Source: Piromyces finnis (lineage: Eukaryota > Neocallimastigomycota > Neocallimastigomycetes > Neocallimastigales > Neocallimastigaceae). From it: a DNA stretch of 64,000 nucleotides. The notes below the pieces were generated by a model. That model was not told the origin of the DNA, made no database searches, and saw only the letters and a program-made list of their open reading frames with translations. The first letter of the stretch is position 1; the number at the start of each line of letters is the position of its first letter. The translations under genes and the position numbers were made by a program. The DNA lies in assembly GCA_002104945.1 (NCBI GenBank), contig MCFH01000013.1, positions 744,001 to 808,000 on the forward strand, given 5' to 3'. Below are positions 35,701-50,000 of this stretch, one piece after another.

Positions 35701-37819
35701 ATCATCTCAAACAGATGAAATGAAAGTAATTAATAAATAAAATATTAATTTTTTTTAAATCTTGATATTTATATATTTGAGTGATTGTTATAGTTATTTA
35801 CATTTATTTCTTTTAAAAAATAAATTAATGAAAAAATAATAATAATTTATATAAATTATGAAGGGTTTTCTTTTTTCACCAGTTACTAATAATTCTGGAA
35901 TAAATAAGACAACAAAAGAAAATAATTGGAAGATGCTTTGGTGTGTTATAAAGAATGGTCACTTTTATGGTAATTTATTTTTACTATATATTCTTTTATA
36001 TTTAATAAAATATTATAAAAGAAATATATATTAACTTTTTTTATTTAAAAGAATATAATAATTGGAAAACTCAAAAATCAACAATATCCAATGTATTAAA
36101 TATCCAGTTTTGTACAGTAAGAGAAGCAAGAAATATTGAAAAGCGACGTTTTTGTTTTGAACTTGTTGGTCCTCAAATAAATAAAAAAATATACCAAGCT
36201 ACTAGCGAGAAAGAATTAAATAAATGGATTAATACAATTCAAAATTCAATAGAAGGTCAATTGAAAAATAATGTATTTTCTGATGCTAAAAATCTTTCTT
36301 CTAATAATAATGATGAATCAAATGCTCAATTATTAGAAATGTTCTATCAAAATCCTTCAAATAAAAATTGTGCTGATTGTGGTGCTAAAAATCCTGAATG
36401 GTGCTCAATTAATCTTGGATGTATACTTTGTATAGGTAATAAGTTAATATAGTGAAAAAAAATTATTGGACTTTTAAAATAAAATAGAATTATTTAATTT
36501 AATAATAAATATATTAAGATATAAAATATTTATATTGATTAATATATAATTATTCCATATTAAAAAAAAGATTGCTCAGGTATACATCGATCGTTGGGTA
36601 CACATATAACCAAGATTAGATCATTGACTCTTGATACAGTATCTTGGACAAAACAAATGCAATGTATGATTATTACATTAGGTAATCAAATGTCAAATAC
36701 AGTATGGGAAGCAACGTTAGAAAGCTCAGGGGATGTAAAACCAATACCATCGGATTCTCGAGAAAAAAAGGAAGCATACATTAGAAAAAAGTATATTAAT
36801 AAAGCCTATGTAGATAAAACAGATTTTCCAAAAGTTCCAATTGAACAAAATAAATATATTTGCAAAGAATTATATAATTCCATAACCTCATTAAATATAA
36901 TGAAAATTATTCAGTGCATTGCATTAGGTGCAAATAATAAATGCTTATCTGATGAAAATTATGAATCAAGAATAATTTCAGCACTATCAATAATATGTAA
37001 ATACCCTCCTCCCATTTTTACAGAAACTTCATCAAGTAATAACAATAATGAGAATGATATTCGGGAAGATCAAAATATAATAAATGATTCATCATTTTTA
37101 TGTGAAAATAGTAAAAGAATAAGTTCGATATTATATAAAGAAAATTCAATTAACGAAAAGCATAGTGATTTTATTCAAAGATATTCTCATAGTCATAATC
37201 CAAGTAGCAGTAGTTATAATAGCTATCAGTCATTTAGTACAACAATTCAAAGTACTTCTTGTAATGATAATATTCCTAATCATGATTCTAAACTCGAAAA
37301 TGATTCAATATCAGTGAAATTAAATAATGATTTCTCATTTCAAGACCAGAGAATTAATCATCTTCTAGTAGTTTCTGTACTAGAGCTTATATTCCAAAAT
37401 TTTAATATTATTAATTCCCCTGACGATATTGAATTAGACAAAAACATTCATCACCCTATTCTTTTCACTAAAAGTTTACAACCTATTCCAACCATTACTA
37501 TTCCTAAGAGAACATTATTACATTATGCTGCTCTAATGGTGGATCCAGAAAGAGTTTCATATTTCATTCAAAAAGGTGCTAATCCACTAGAAAAGGTAAG
37601 AAATTCAATTATAATAATTAGATTTATAATTTATTTTATATTAACCTATTTATGTAATTCATTTATTAGGATAAATATGAATTAACACCACTAGATATAT
37701 TAAGAAAAGCTAAAATAGAATGGAGATTATTAAATAATTATCCAAGTGATACTGATTTCAGTACATGTGAAGAATATTTAAATAATGCAATTGAGAAATC
37801 AAAAAAAAACAATCCATGA
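32720..37819 (+). CDS. Csx2-like ArfGAP: BAR-PH-ArfGAP-ankyrin protein (10 exons, 1260 aa)
   Basis: Exons 32720-32795, 33064-33611, 33799-33865, 34054-34643, 34758-35029, 35161-35725, 35864-35969, 36052-36435, 36571-37595 and 37670-37819 sum to 3783 bases. The third donor is the least certain. The MGN start suggests N-myristoylation. Residues ~25-230 match the N-terminal domain of fungal Csx2-type proteins (GGWKNFCC, FVEYDANSNQ). A Ser/Asn-rich linker follows. BAR helices start at VFRDTINDLEKKI and extend through DTMKKDFEQESNEYYS. The PH domain runs from about WKMLWCVIKNGHFY to ELNKWINTIQNS. The ArfGAP zinc finger is CADC-x16-CIDC followed by SGIHRSLG, with the catalytic arginine present. A long insert precedes terminal ankyrin sequence (TLLHYAALMVDPERVSYFIQ). 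Family role: Arf-GTP hydrolysis at curved endosomal or plasma membranes. Confidence 0.88.
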
Positions 37820-38386
37820 AAAAATCAATTATCATAATATATTTAAACTGAATACCTAAAATAAAAATAATTATCAATCAAAATTGTATATACATGAATT
37901 TATACATGTATTATTCAATATAAAACAACTTAAAACTTTACCATATCATTTGTATAAATAATAAACGTATAATAAACAATTAATAAACTTTTTTTTTTTT
38001 TTATAAGTTTTTATGTCTTTTTATATTTAATTTTTTATATTTTTTAATACATATATACATATGCCATATGTTTAAAATAGTGAAATTAAAATTTAAATTT
38101 TTTATAATATAGAAATATTATTAAAATACCTTAATACTATTAATAATATATTAATAAAATATATATTATATTTAAAACAATAATAAATCATACAGAATAT
38201 CAGACTTTAAATTTTTAGCTTTTAAAAATATAAAAAAATAAATATTAAAAGAAATTGAATTTCTAAATGGTTATTTATATATTGTGTTAATAATTATTTA
38301 GTATATATATATACCTACATATTTTTTTGAAAATAAAATATATATATCTTTTGGCTTTATTTAATATTATCGAAATATAAGATAAA
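37820..38386. other. Intergenic, ArfGAP to BRCC36-like gene
   Basis: Co-directional spacer of about 570 AT-rich bases with a long T-run near 37990. It presumably holds a polyadenylation site and a promoter. No gene is seen. Confidence 0.4.
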
Positions 38387-39523
38387 ATGTCACTTTCACG
38401 AACTTATATGTCATCCTCTGTTTTTCAAACATGTTTAACCCATGCTTTTTCTACTGAAAGAGAAGAAGTAATGCATTATTAAAAAGTAATAAAGATTAAA
38501 AAAGAGTCGAAAATTGATTATTAATAAACAAATATATAATTTCTTCCTTTTTTTCCCTCCTCATTTCTTTTGAAAAGATTATGGGATTATTACTGGGGAG
38601 ATGGACAAAAGTTAAGGAAAAAGATGTTGCATATATTGAAGCAATTTCAATTAGTAGAAGATTAGATAAATTAAAAGATAGAGTTGAAATTTCACCAGAG
38701 CAATTAATGCATGCTATGAATGAGGTTAATTATCCAAGTACTTAATATTTACTATATATTTGTACTATAAAAAATAATACTTTATTTATAATCAATAAAA
38801 TAGGGTGAAAAATTAAAATTAAATGTCATTGGTTGGTATCATTCACATCCTCATTTAATGTAAGAAATATTTAAAAATAAATACTTTTTTAAAATTTAAA
38901 TAAACAATGTATTTATGTACTATTTATTTCATATCATTTTTTTTTTTATTCAGTGTATCACCATCAACTGTTGGTAAGAAATATAATACTGAAAATTTTT
39001 TAGAAACCAAACGAGAATATTAATTTTTAACATTCCAAAATGTATATTTTTATTAATAATGAATATATGAAAAAACAACAATAATAAAGATTTAAGAACT
39101 CAATTAAATATGGTAATTAATTTATTAATACATAAAAAGTTAATAACATTTATTTGTTAAAAATATATAAAATTATTGTATTTGATATTTTTACAGCAAA
39201 CTTTGGATCATCGTTTTTTTGGAATTATTTTTTCTTGCTTTAACCAGGAAGATAATGTATTTAAATACAAAATAAACAATAATTAAAAATATTTTTAAGA
39301 TTACTCGTAAGTACTCATTTATATATATAAATATCCTAATTAAAATATAGGTTCAAAGACTCAACATTACATGCTTTCAATCCTCCTTAATAGACTCTTG
39401 GTAATAATAATAAACATAATAAACATAATAAACATAATAAACATAATAAATATAATAATAATAATAATAATAAACATAATAATAATAAACATAATAAACA
39501 TAATAATAATAATAATAATAAAC

Positions 39524-39582
<59 letters not shown>

Positions 39583-39583
39583 C

Positions 39584-39629
<46 letters not shown>

Positions 39630-40420
39630 TAACAATAATAATAACAATAATAATAATAATAGTATAAAATAGCTATAAAAATTAATATCTTCATTAATAT
39701 ATATATTCATTAAAATAAATAATCAAAAAATATTATTATTAGCCCAGGTCATTTGGAAATACCCTTAATAATAACAGATGATAATACATATCCGGATTAT
39801 TCATTATATCAGTTGTCTGAACTACCAAATGTAAATTTATAATTATATTATTTTTAAATTATTTAATAATTATATTTCAAAATAATATAATATAAATCAT
39901 TAAAATAGTTAAAAATATTAAAAAACCTTTTTTTAAATAAAAATTTATAATATAATAATCTATATTTTTAATTTTTTTTATTTATAATTATATAGATTTT
40001 ATTCTCAGAAGAAAAAAATTCATTTGAAGAATCATTACAAAAAAAAGATATTAAAGATGGACTAGATAGTACACTAGCAAATAAATTAACATATCAACAT
40101 AATAGTTTCATTTATATGGAAGGAATTTCAAATATTGGTAATTTTTATGATAAAATGAAATCAAAAATATTTATTATAATATAATATTCTAGTTGTTTTC
40201 AATTTGATTGATTTCTTTTTACTATTTATATTTGATAGTCGATAAACTAAGTATGCCTATTTATCAAAATATAGAATCTATTAATAGCCAATTAAAGGAT
40301 GATGTAATTATTATAATTATAGTATAAATAAAAATACTCTATATTAATAAAAATATTTTTTTAAATAAATAGATTACAAAACTACAGGAAAGAAAAAATA
40401 ATTTACTAAATAATAAATAA
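38387..40420 (+). CDS. BRCC3: BRCC36-type JAMM/MPN+ K63-deubiquitinase (11 exons, 259 aa)
   Basis: Exons 38387-38467, 38578-38724, 38804-38859, 38954-38973, 39090-39112, 39197-39256, 39351-39400, 39743-39830, 39996-40137, 40239-40303 and 40373-40420 sum to 780 bases. The N-terminus (CLTHAFSTEREE, exon junction, IMGLLLG) and RLDKLKDRVEISPEQL match BRCC36 closely. The zinc-protease motif is intact: catalytic Glu in EREEIMG, then WYHSHPH and SPSTVDLRTQ (HxH-x10-D). The RFFGIIFSCF and TCFQS blocks and a coiled-coil C-terminus (ESINSQLKDD, KLQERKNNLL) also fit. The human protein is 316 residues; this one is shorter. BRCC36 cleaves K63-linked ubiquitin and needs a pseudo-JAMM partner (Abraxas or KIAA0157) for activity; no partner is encoded in this window. 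Intron 7 is swollen by an AAT microsatellite. Confidence 0.88.
39401..39742 (+). repeat. (AAT)n-rich microsatellite inside BRCC36-like intron 7
   Basis: About 250 bases of imperfect AAT/AAC arrays (39401-39660) fill this 342-base intron. The gene's other introns are mostly 80-170 bases. Poly-Ile/Leu/Tyr open frames across it on either strand are artefacts. Confidence 0.92.
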
Positions 40421-41089
40421 GTTCATAAAAATAAATCTCAGTAAAACATTTAAGGAATTTTATAAGAAAAGAAAATAATATAAATAGCTTTTATTTATAT
40501 ATTATTTTACACAATTAAAGTTTATTAAAAAATAAATTACTATAAATATTTTTAGTGTATATTAATATATATAACATTATTCAATATTTATATATATGAG
40601 TGTATTCAACGATTTCAATTTCTTATTAAATATTAGATGAAGAACAGTTTCATTTGGTTTTGGTTTTGGAGAAAAAAATACAAAAATAATAATTTTTTTT
40701 AGAATAATATTTTTAATTTTTATTTTAAAATAATTTTTAATTAAATTTTGTTTTGATTTAATTAATAAATTAATTTAATTGGAGTCGGGGTCTAAATTTA
40801 TTGATATATTTTTACTATACCATGAATTCTTCAAAACTGAAAAATTTATTATTAAATATTACATCAATTTAATAATTATTTTTTTAAATTAAAATTTATA
40901 TTTCAAAATTTTATTAAAATTCCACTAAAAATATTATTTTACAAATTAATATTTTATCATTTACAATAAACTAGTCTTATTTAAAAAATTATACAATCTT
41001 TATTTGTTTTATTTTATTTTAATTTTTATATAATTTTTACTTAATGAATAATTGCAATTTAAATTATCAAAATTAATTAATTTTATAAT
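40421..41089 (+). promoter_or_regulatory. Intergenic region upstream of dynein heavy chain gene
   Basis: About 670 bases of AT-rich DNA containing the presumed dynein promoter. A short GC-richer TGGAGTCGGGGTC lies near 40780 and is the only compositional landmark. No gene is recognised. Confidence 0.4.
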
Positions 41090-44000
41090 ATGCTATCTAG
41101 TAACAAAGACGACGACAAAAATGTCGCTGTTACAAGTAAAAAAAGTGATGTAAAAGCCAAAAAAACAAATACAGAAACAAATGAAAAAGGTAAAAAGGGA
41201 AAAGTAGCAAAAAGTAAGAAAAAAGGTTCCAAAAAAAAGAAGGAAAAAGTAATTCCAGTAGAAGAAGAACCAGTTACTGAAGAACCGATTCCTGAACCAG
41301 TTATTGAAAGTGAAAGTGAAGAATCTGTCGTTGAAGAAATTAGCAATTATGTAGAAAGTAGTATATACATTCAAGAATTAAACAAATTTAAAGTATCAGA
41401 TAATTTAGATGACTTAGTAAACTGGTTTAAAATAAAAATAGATTCTTTACTTAATTGTAACAATTTATGGAATGAAACCCATTTTAGTTTTATAAAATCA
41501 TTTCTTAATGAAAATTCTTCTAAAAAAATAATAGCATATATAGAAGAAAAAGAACCAAGAACTTTAATAATTTCAAGTACTTTCCCAAAATTTAGTATTA
41601 ATGAACTAGTTTATTTTATTAGATTGGATTCAAAGGAAAAATTAAATTTCACTAATATTAATAATGTTTTTCAATACGGTATTTTAAATTGTAATTCAAT
41701 GGAAGGCCTTTTACAAAGTATGAAAAATTTATATATACCATTATTAAATATGAAAAATACATGGCCTGAAACTGTTAAAAATGAATTTGAAAATCAATTA
41801 CAAAAATTTATGGCATCATTAACAGATGCTACCTACCAAAAACAAGGATATACTATATTTTATGTTCCAAATGATGATTATTCAAATCCTAATAAGTTTA
41901 ATAAAAAAGAAGATATCCAGAGACTAGAAGCTTTATTAATTCATTGGACTCGTCAAATAAAAGATGTTATTAATAATCAACAAGTCAGTGAAACAAATGA
42001 AAATCTTGGTCCATTAGAAGAAATTCAATTCTGGAAAAAAAGATGTGAAGACTTATCAGGAATTAGTCAACAACTTGAAAGAAATGATGTTAAACGTATA
42101 TTATATATATTGGAAAGAGCAAAATCCTCATATATTGAGCAATTTAATTGGCTATCAAATCAAATTCAAGATGATACATTACAAGCTCAAGATAATTTAA
42201 GATTTTTATCAACATTACAAGAACCTTGTATGAAATTAGCCCAGTTAGAACCAAAAAATATTTCAGGTATTTTACCAACGTTATTAAATTGTGTTAGAGT
42301 TATATGGTCTCATTCAAAATACTATAATACCAAAGAACGCTTAACTAGTTTACTTAGAAAAATAAGTAATGAAATTATTAGAAGATGTTGTACAACTATA
42401 AATTTAGAAGATATTTTTTTTGGAGATGTATTGAAAAGTATGAATTATTTAAACGAGAGTATTAATTGTGGTGAGTCGTGGAAAGGAATATATATAAAAA
42501 TGGTAAATCAGATATCGAGATTTTCAAGTACTGGTGCTTGGGATTTTGATCAAAGTAGTATTTTTGCTCAATTAGATGCATTTATTCAAAGATGTAAAGA
42601 TTTACTAGAAGTTTGTGAAAGTCAAATTCAATTTGCCAGAAAAATAGAAAATGGTGAGAAAAAACCCATTCCAAAATTCAGTGGATTAAAGGGTCCAAAA
42701 ATAGCAAAAAGTTTAGCAGATATTGAAACGTCATTTGAAAAACAATTACAAATTTTATGGAAAATAAAGCATTATATTTTGGATGTTAAATCCACCAAGT
42801 GGCATGATGATTATAGTATATTTAAACATGGAATAAAAGATTTAGAAATCATGATGCAAAATATTATTTCAACTGCCTTTGAAGATTCATCAACTTTTGA
42901 AGGAAGTATGGAATTATTAGAAATATTTGATAGTTTAGCTAAGAGAGATGCTATTAAAAGATGTGTTGAGAAAAAAACAACAGATATTCATAACTTATAT
43001 TTACAAAAACTTAATAATATGAAAACATATTTTGAAAAGTATAAAAAAGAACCAGAATTAATTAGGTTTCATCCATTTTATTCTGGTGCTGCCTTATGGG
43101 CAAAATCTTTACTTAATGAAATTAAAGCAACCTATGAGTTGTTAAATAAGGCATTTTATCTACCCGTTACATCATTTTCTGAAGAAATTAAAATGAATTA
43201 TAATATAATAACAATGTCTTTAGAAGATTTTATTGCAAAGAACCATTCAGAATGGGTAAATAGTATTCCTGATACAATAGATAATAGTTTAAATTATACT
43301 ATTATGGTTAAAAATGGAAAATTTTTAGAAATGCAATTTGATCCTAATTTATTAAAATTGTTCTCAGAAGTTCATTATTGGCAAAAATTGAAATTTGATA
43401 TTCCTTTCCAAATTCAAGAAGTAGTTAGTAAAAATGAAGAACTAAGAATTTTAAGAGAAAATGTTTTATTAGTTGTTCGTGATTATAATTCTATTATTGA
43501 GTCGTTAAATGATAAGGAACAAAATCTTTTCAAAGAAAGAATAAAGTTTTTAGATAGAAAAATAAAGCCAGGTTTAACAATGTTAACATGGGGATCAAAG
43601 GGTATTGCTGATTATTTCGTTAAAGAATGTAGAAGAAGTTCTAATGAAATTCAAAATATTGTAAGCGAATTTAAATCATCTAATAAAAGAATTGATGATT
43701 CTTGTAAAGACATTGAAGATACTTTATTATGGAGTGTTGAGTATAAAAAAGTATATACTTTAGAAGAATTTAAACAATGTCAAATAGATCATTTGAATGA
43801 AGTTAAGAGTAATTTGAAAAATATACATGATTCAATAAAATATAATTTACGCTGTTCATATGAATTCTTTTCAAATGATGGAAAAGATATTCAAATTTCA
43901 TGGGGAAAATATGTTAAAGAGATTGATAAAAAGGTTGAAGAAGCCTTAAGAATGACTGTTAAAAAATCATTACAGGAAATTGCTAAAGCTATTAATGGTG

Positions 44001-47000
44001 AAGGTAAAGGAAGAGAGGAAAACAATACTGAAATTCAACCATTGTTTAAAGTTAATGTAATTTTAGATAACAAAAAAGTTGGATTTGATCCGAGCTTAGA
44101 ACAATTAGAAAATGTAGTTAATTCATCAGCCCAAGATATGATCTTATTATTAAAAAACATTCCAAGATTAACTGAAAAATTAAATATATATGATGATGAG
44201 TTACCAGGATTTTATGATATAATAATTAACGAAGAAGATATTCAAAAGTATTTTGTAACAATCCAAAATGGTATGGCAAATAATGGCATAAAATGCCAAG
44301 ATTATATTAGAAATTGGGATAATTATCGTGAAATTTGGGAAATTAGTAAAGATGCATTTATCAGACGTTATGCAAAATCTAAACCAGCATTATCTACATT
44401 TGATGCTGATATTAATAGATATAACGAAGTTGCTAATAATACTCAAAAAGAAGAAACATTTACAAATATATATTTTGCAATGCTAGATTGTTCATTACTT
44501 AAACATGATTTAGTAACCCATTGTATGGAATGGCAAAATAAACTTACAACATTATTAAATGATAATGCAAAACAAGAATTAAATGATTTATATGAATTAT
44601 TCAGAGTTAATACTGAAAAATTCAATAAACCGCCAACAACATTGGATGAATTATCTGAAGGTCTTAAATTAATTTCATATTTACAGGAAAATAGTGAAAA
44701 CATTCAATCACAATTTGCTCCAATACATGAAAAGTACCAAATTTTAGAAAAATATGAAGTACCAATAACTGAAAAAGAAAAGGAAGGGTTAGAAGGATTA
44801 AATGCTTCATGGGAAGCATTTCAGCAAGTTATTGAATCTTCTGATAAAGCATATCAAGAATATAAATCAAAATTTAAATCAGAAGTTTTATTATCTGTTG
44901 ATGAATTTACAAAATATATATCAAATCTTTCTGAAGAATTTGATTCTAAAGGTCCATATGAATCTAGTATAGGATTTGAAAAAGCTGAAAAAACTATTAA
45001 TGAATTCATTGATCACATTAATGAAGCAAAAAAGAAAGAAGAAACTTTAAGATATGGATTAAATATATTTAAAATTGAACAGCCTCCATTTAAAGATATT
45101 GAAAAACTTACTAAGAATGTTGATATTATTAATAGAATATGGCAGTTTCAAGGTGAATGGGATAAATTATGGAATTCATCAAAGCTATGTAAATTTAAAA
45201 GTGTTGATATGAGTAAAATTGAAGAAACCTCTCAGCGTTTATATAAAGCTTTAGTTAAAATTAGTCGTGAGTCTAATTTCCATGAATGGAATGTATGGAG
45301 TGTATTTAAAGATCAATTAGCTCAATTAAAGAGATCTATTCCATTAATTGGATTTTTACAAGATCCATCGTTAAGAGAAAGACATTGGAATCAATTAATG
45401 GAAGAAATGGGAAAGCAATTTGATCCATATAGTGAAGATTTCACTTTAGAAAAAGTTATTGATTTAGGAATTGATCAATATAGTGATTTAATTAATGAAA
45501 TATATCATGCTGCTACTAAAGAATTATTAATTGAACAAGGTATACAAGCAATCAAAAAGGCATGGGATGAATTTGAACTTGATATTTCAACATATAAAGA
45601 AAAGTACTTTAAGTTGAGAAGTACAGATGATTTATTTGAGTTATTAGAAGAAAATCAAGTTTCTTTATCATCAATGAAAAGTTCAAAATTTGTTGTTGCA
45701 TTTGAAAAGCAAATTGATGGTTGGGAAAGAGCGCTTTCAAGAATTATTGAGGTTGTAGAATTGCTTTTACTAGTTCAAAGACAATGGATGTACCTTGAAA
45801 ATATTTTCATTGGTACTGAAGATATTAGAAAACAATTACCAAAAGAATCATCAATTTTTGATTCTGTTAACGAAAATTGGAAAATTGTTATGGAAAACAT
45901 AAATAACGATAAAAATGCTCTGAGAGCAACTCAGAAAAATCCAGATAAAGAAAAAGATATTATGAATATTTTAAATGAAATGAATACTCATTTAGAAGCT
46001 ATTCAAAAATCATTAAATATGTATCTTGAAACCAAAAGACAAGCATTTCCAAGATTTTACTTTATTTCAAACGATGATCTTTTAGAAATCTTAGGTCAAG
46101 CAAGAGATCCTACAGCTATTCAACCACATTTGAAAAAATGCTTTGATAATATTTATAGATTAGAATTAGGTTTAGTTGGTGTTGATAATAGAAGACATAA
46201 TGAAGGTATTGGTATGTATTCAGCTGATGGAGAATATGTCCAATTTTCGAATATTGTAATATTAGAAGGACCAGTAGAGTATTGGCTTTTAGAAGTTGAA
46301 TCTATGATGAGAACAACACTTCATAAATTATTATATCAATGCTTAATTTCAATTGATAAAATGAAAAAAGATAAATGGTTTAAAACATGGCCCGGACAAA
46401 TGCTTATTACTGCTGGTTTAATTAATTGGACCATGGAGTGTTCTAAATCTCTTGAACAAGCAGAAAAAGGTGATAAACATGCATTAAAAAATTTAAAAAA
46501 AAAACAAATTTCTTTATTAAAAAAATTAAGTGATATTGTACGTTCACCATTAAATAAGGTTGAGAGACAAAAAATTGTTTCTCTTATTACTATAGAAGTT
46601 CATTCTAGAGATATTATTGATAAAATGTATAAAGCAGAATGTTCAAATCCAAATGATTTTGAATGGGTTAGTCAAATGAGATTTTATTGGGATAAAGATG
46701 AAGACGATTGTGTAATTAATCAAATTAACACACATTTCAAATATGGATATGAATACTTAGGTAATAGTGGTCGTCTAGTTATTACGCCATTAACTGATAG
46801 ATGTTATATGACATTAACAACTGCATTACATTTATTTAGAGGTGGAAGTCCTCAAGGTCCTGCTGGTACAGGAAAAACAGAAACAGTTAAAGATTTAGGT
46901 AAAGCTTTAGGTAAATATGTTATTGTACAGAATTGTTCTGAATCTCTTGATTATAAGTCAATAGGAAGAATGTTTTCTGGTTTAGCCCAAACTGGTGCAT

Positions 47001-50000
47001 GGGGTTGTTTTGATGAATTTAATAGAATTGATATTGAAGTACTTAGTGTTGTCGCACTTCAAATATCATGTATCTTAACAGCTATTTCTAGGAATGCTAA
47101 AACGTTTATATTCGAATCTCAAACCATTAAATTAAACACTTCTTGTGGTATATTTGTAACAATGAATCCAGGTTATGCAGGTAGAGTAGAATTACCTGAT
47201 AATTTAAAAAGTCTTTTCCGTCCTGTATCAATGATGGTACCAGATTCTGCTATGATTGCAGAAATTATGTTATTTGCTGAAGGCTTTTCAAATACAAGAG
47301 TTCTTTCTAAAAAGGTAGAAAGTTTATATAGACTTTCATCTCAACAATTATCAAAGCAAGATCATTATGATTTTGGATTAAGAGCTTTAACATCAGCATT
47401 ACGTACAGCAGGAATCAAGAAACGTAAAGATATGACTATTCCAGATGAAATTGTTCTTTACTTAGCTATGAAGGACATGAATGTTCCAAAGCTTACATCA
47501 AGTGATACACCACTTTTCATGGGAATTTTATCTGATTTATTCCCAGGTATAGAAATTCCTGAAATAGATAACTCTGAATTCTTATCTGCATTATCAGAAG
47601 AATTTAAAGAAAATAAGTTACAAGAAATTGAGGCAATGGTTATAAAGATTGTACAATTATATGAAACAAAAAAAACAAGACATGGTGTTATGGTTGTTGG
47701 TCAATCTGGTTCAGGTAAAACTACAATATGGAAATTATTAAAAGATACTATGATAAGATTATCGAAAACAAAACCAGAAGAATTTGTACCTGTTAAGATT
47801 TTCCCATTAAATCCAAAGGCTATATCTCAAGGCGAGTTTTATGGTGAATTTAATATTAATACTAATGAATGGACAGATGGTATTTTTTCGAATATTATGA
47901 GAACAACATGTTCTGATGAAAAGAAAGATCAAAAATGGATTTTATTAGATGGTCCAGTTGATACATTATGGATTGAATCCATGAATACATTATTAGATGA
48001 TAATAAAGTTTTAACTCTTATTAATGGTGAAAGAATTTCTTTACCGGAACAAGTCTCATTATTATTCGAGGTTGACAATTTATCTAATGCTTCACCGGCT
48101 ACAGTTAGTAGAGCTGGTATGATTTATATGGATTACAATGATTTAGGATGGCGTCCATATGTTGATACTTGGTTAGAAACCAAAAGAGAAAATAACTCAT
48201 ATGATATTGTTAAAAAATTAGTTGATAAATACATTCAAAAGGTTTTTGATTTCAGAAAGAAATGTAAAGAGACAATTCCAATTCAAGAATTTCATGTAAT
48301 TAAATGTTTCTGTAATTTATATGATGTATTAACTACCACTCAAAATGGTATTGATTATAATGATTCTGATGGATTACCAAGACTTTTAGAACAATGGTTC
48401 TTATTTTCCTTAATTTGGTCATTTGGTGGTTCTTTAGATGAGAAAAGTAAAAAAAAATTTGATATGTTCATTCGTGAAATTGAAGGTCAATTTCCTAGTA
48501 AAGATACAGTATTCGAATATGTTATTGATAAGCAAACAAGAACATGGGTTGCATGGGAAGATAAATTATCATCTGGATGGAAATATTCTACTTCTCTTCC
48601 ATTTTACAAGATTTTAGTTCCAACTATTGATACGATAAGAAATGAATTTATATTAAAAAATCTTTTCCAAAGTAATATTCCAGTTTTAGTTGTTGGAGAT
48701 GTTGGTATTGGAAAAACATCTGTAATTCAAAATATTTTATCTTCTATGGAAGAAACATATTCTGTATTAAATATTAATATGTCTGCTAGAACATCTTCAA
48801 ATAATATTCAAAGTATTTTTGAAAGTAAAATTGAAAAGAGAACAAAAAATATATATATTCCAACAGGAGGAAAACATTTAATTACTTTTATTGATGACTT
48901 TAATTTACCTAAAAAGGATGAATTTGGATCTCAACCTCCATTAGAATTTATTAGACATTGGATGGATTATGGATTCTGGTATGATAGACAAAAACAATTA
49001 ATTAAATATGTTAACGATATTTCAATAGTTGCAGCTATGGGTCCACCAGGAGGTGGTAGAAATGTTATTAGTAATAGAACATTATCACACTTCTTTATGT
49101 TAAATATGACTTTCCCACAAGAAAGTTCATTAAAGAGAATTTATAGCACATTAGTTAATCAAAAGTATCAAGATTTCGAAGAAGAAGTTAAACCGTTGGG
49201 TGATATAATGACAAATGCAACAATTGAAATATATCAAACAGTTGTAACGCAATTATTACCAACGCCTACAAAAATCCATTATTTATTTAATCTTAGAGAT
49301 ATTTCTAAAGTTTTTCAAGGTTTATTAAGAGCAAATAAAGAATATTTTGATACAAAAGAAAGTATAATGAAATTATGGATTCATGAAATATTTAGAGTTT
49401 TCAGTGATAGATTGATTAATAAAGAAGATAAAGCATACTTTATCAAATTAGTTGATGAAAAAATGGTTAATCATTTTTCATATACATTAAAACAAGTATG
49501 TACTGATAAGGTAATACCAATATTTGGTGATTTTATGAGTGAAGGTAGTGGCGATACATTAGTTTATGAAGAAATATCAGACGCAGAAAAATTAAAGCAT
49601 TTTATGGAAGAAAGGTTACAAGATTATAATATTGAACCTGGTTATATACCATTGGATATTGTATTATTTAGAGATGCTATTGAGCATATATGCAGAATTG
49701 TTAGAGTACTGCGTTTGCAATGTGGTAATGTACTGTTAATTGGTGTTGGTGGTAGTGGAAGACAAAGTTTAACAAGATTAGCAGCGTATATAGTCGATAA
49801 CAATACATTCCAAATTAAAATTTCGAAACAATATAGATTCACTGATTTCAGAGATGATATTAAGAGATTATTTGAAATGGCTGGTGTCAATGGAAAACCA
49901 ACAACATTCTTAATGACAGATACTCAAGTTATTTGTACAGAATTTTTGGAAGATTTAAGTAATATTCTTAGTAGTGGAGAGGTTCCTAATTTATATGCTC

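Noticed and set aside
39367-39710. Poly-Ile, poly-Leu and poly-Tyr frames on both strands
   Set aside because: Microsatellite in a BRCC36-like intron.
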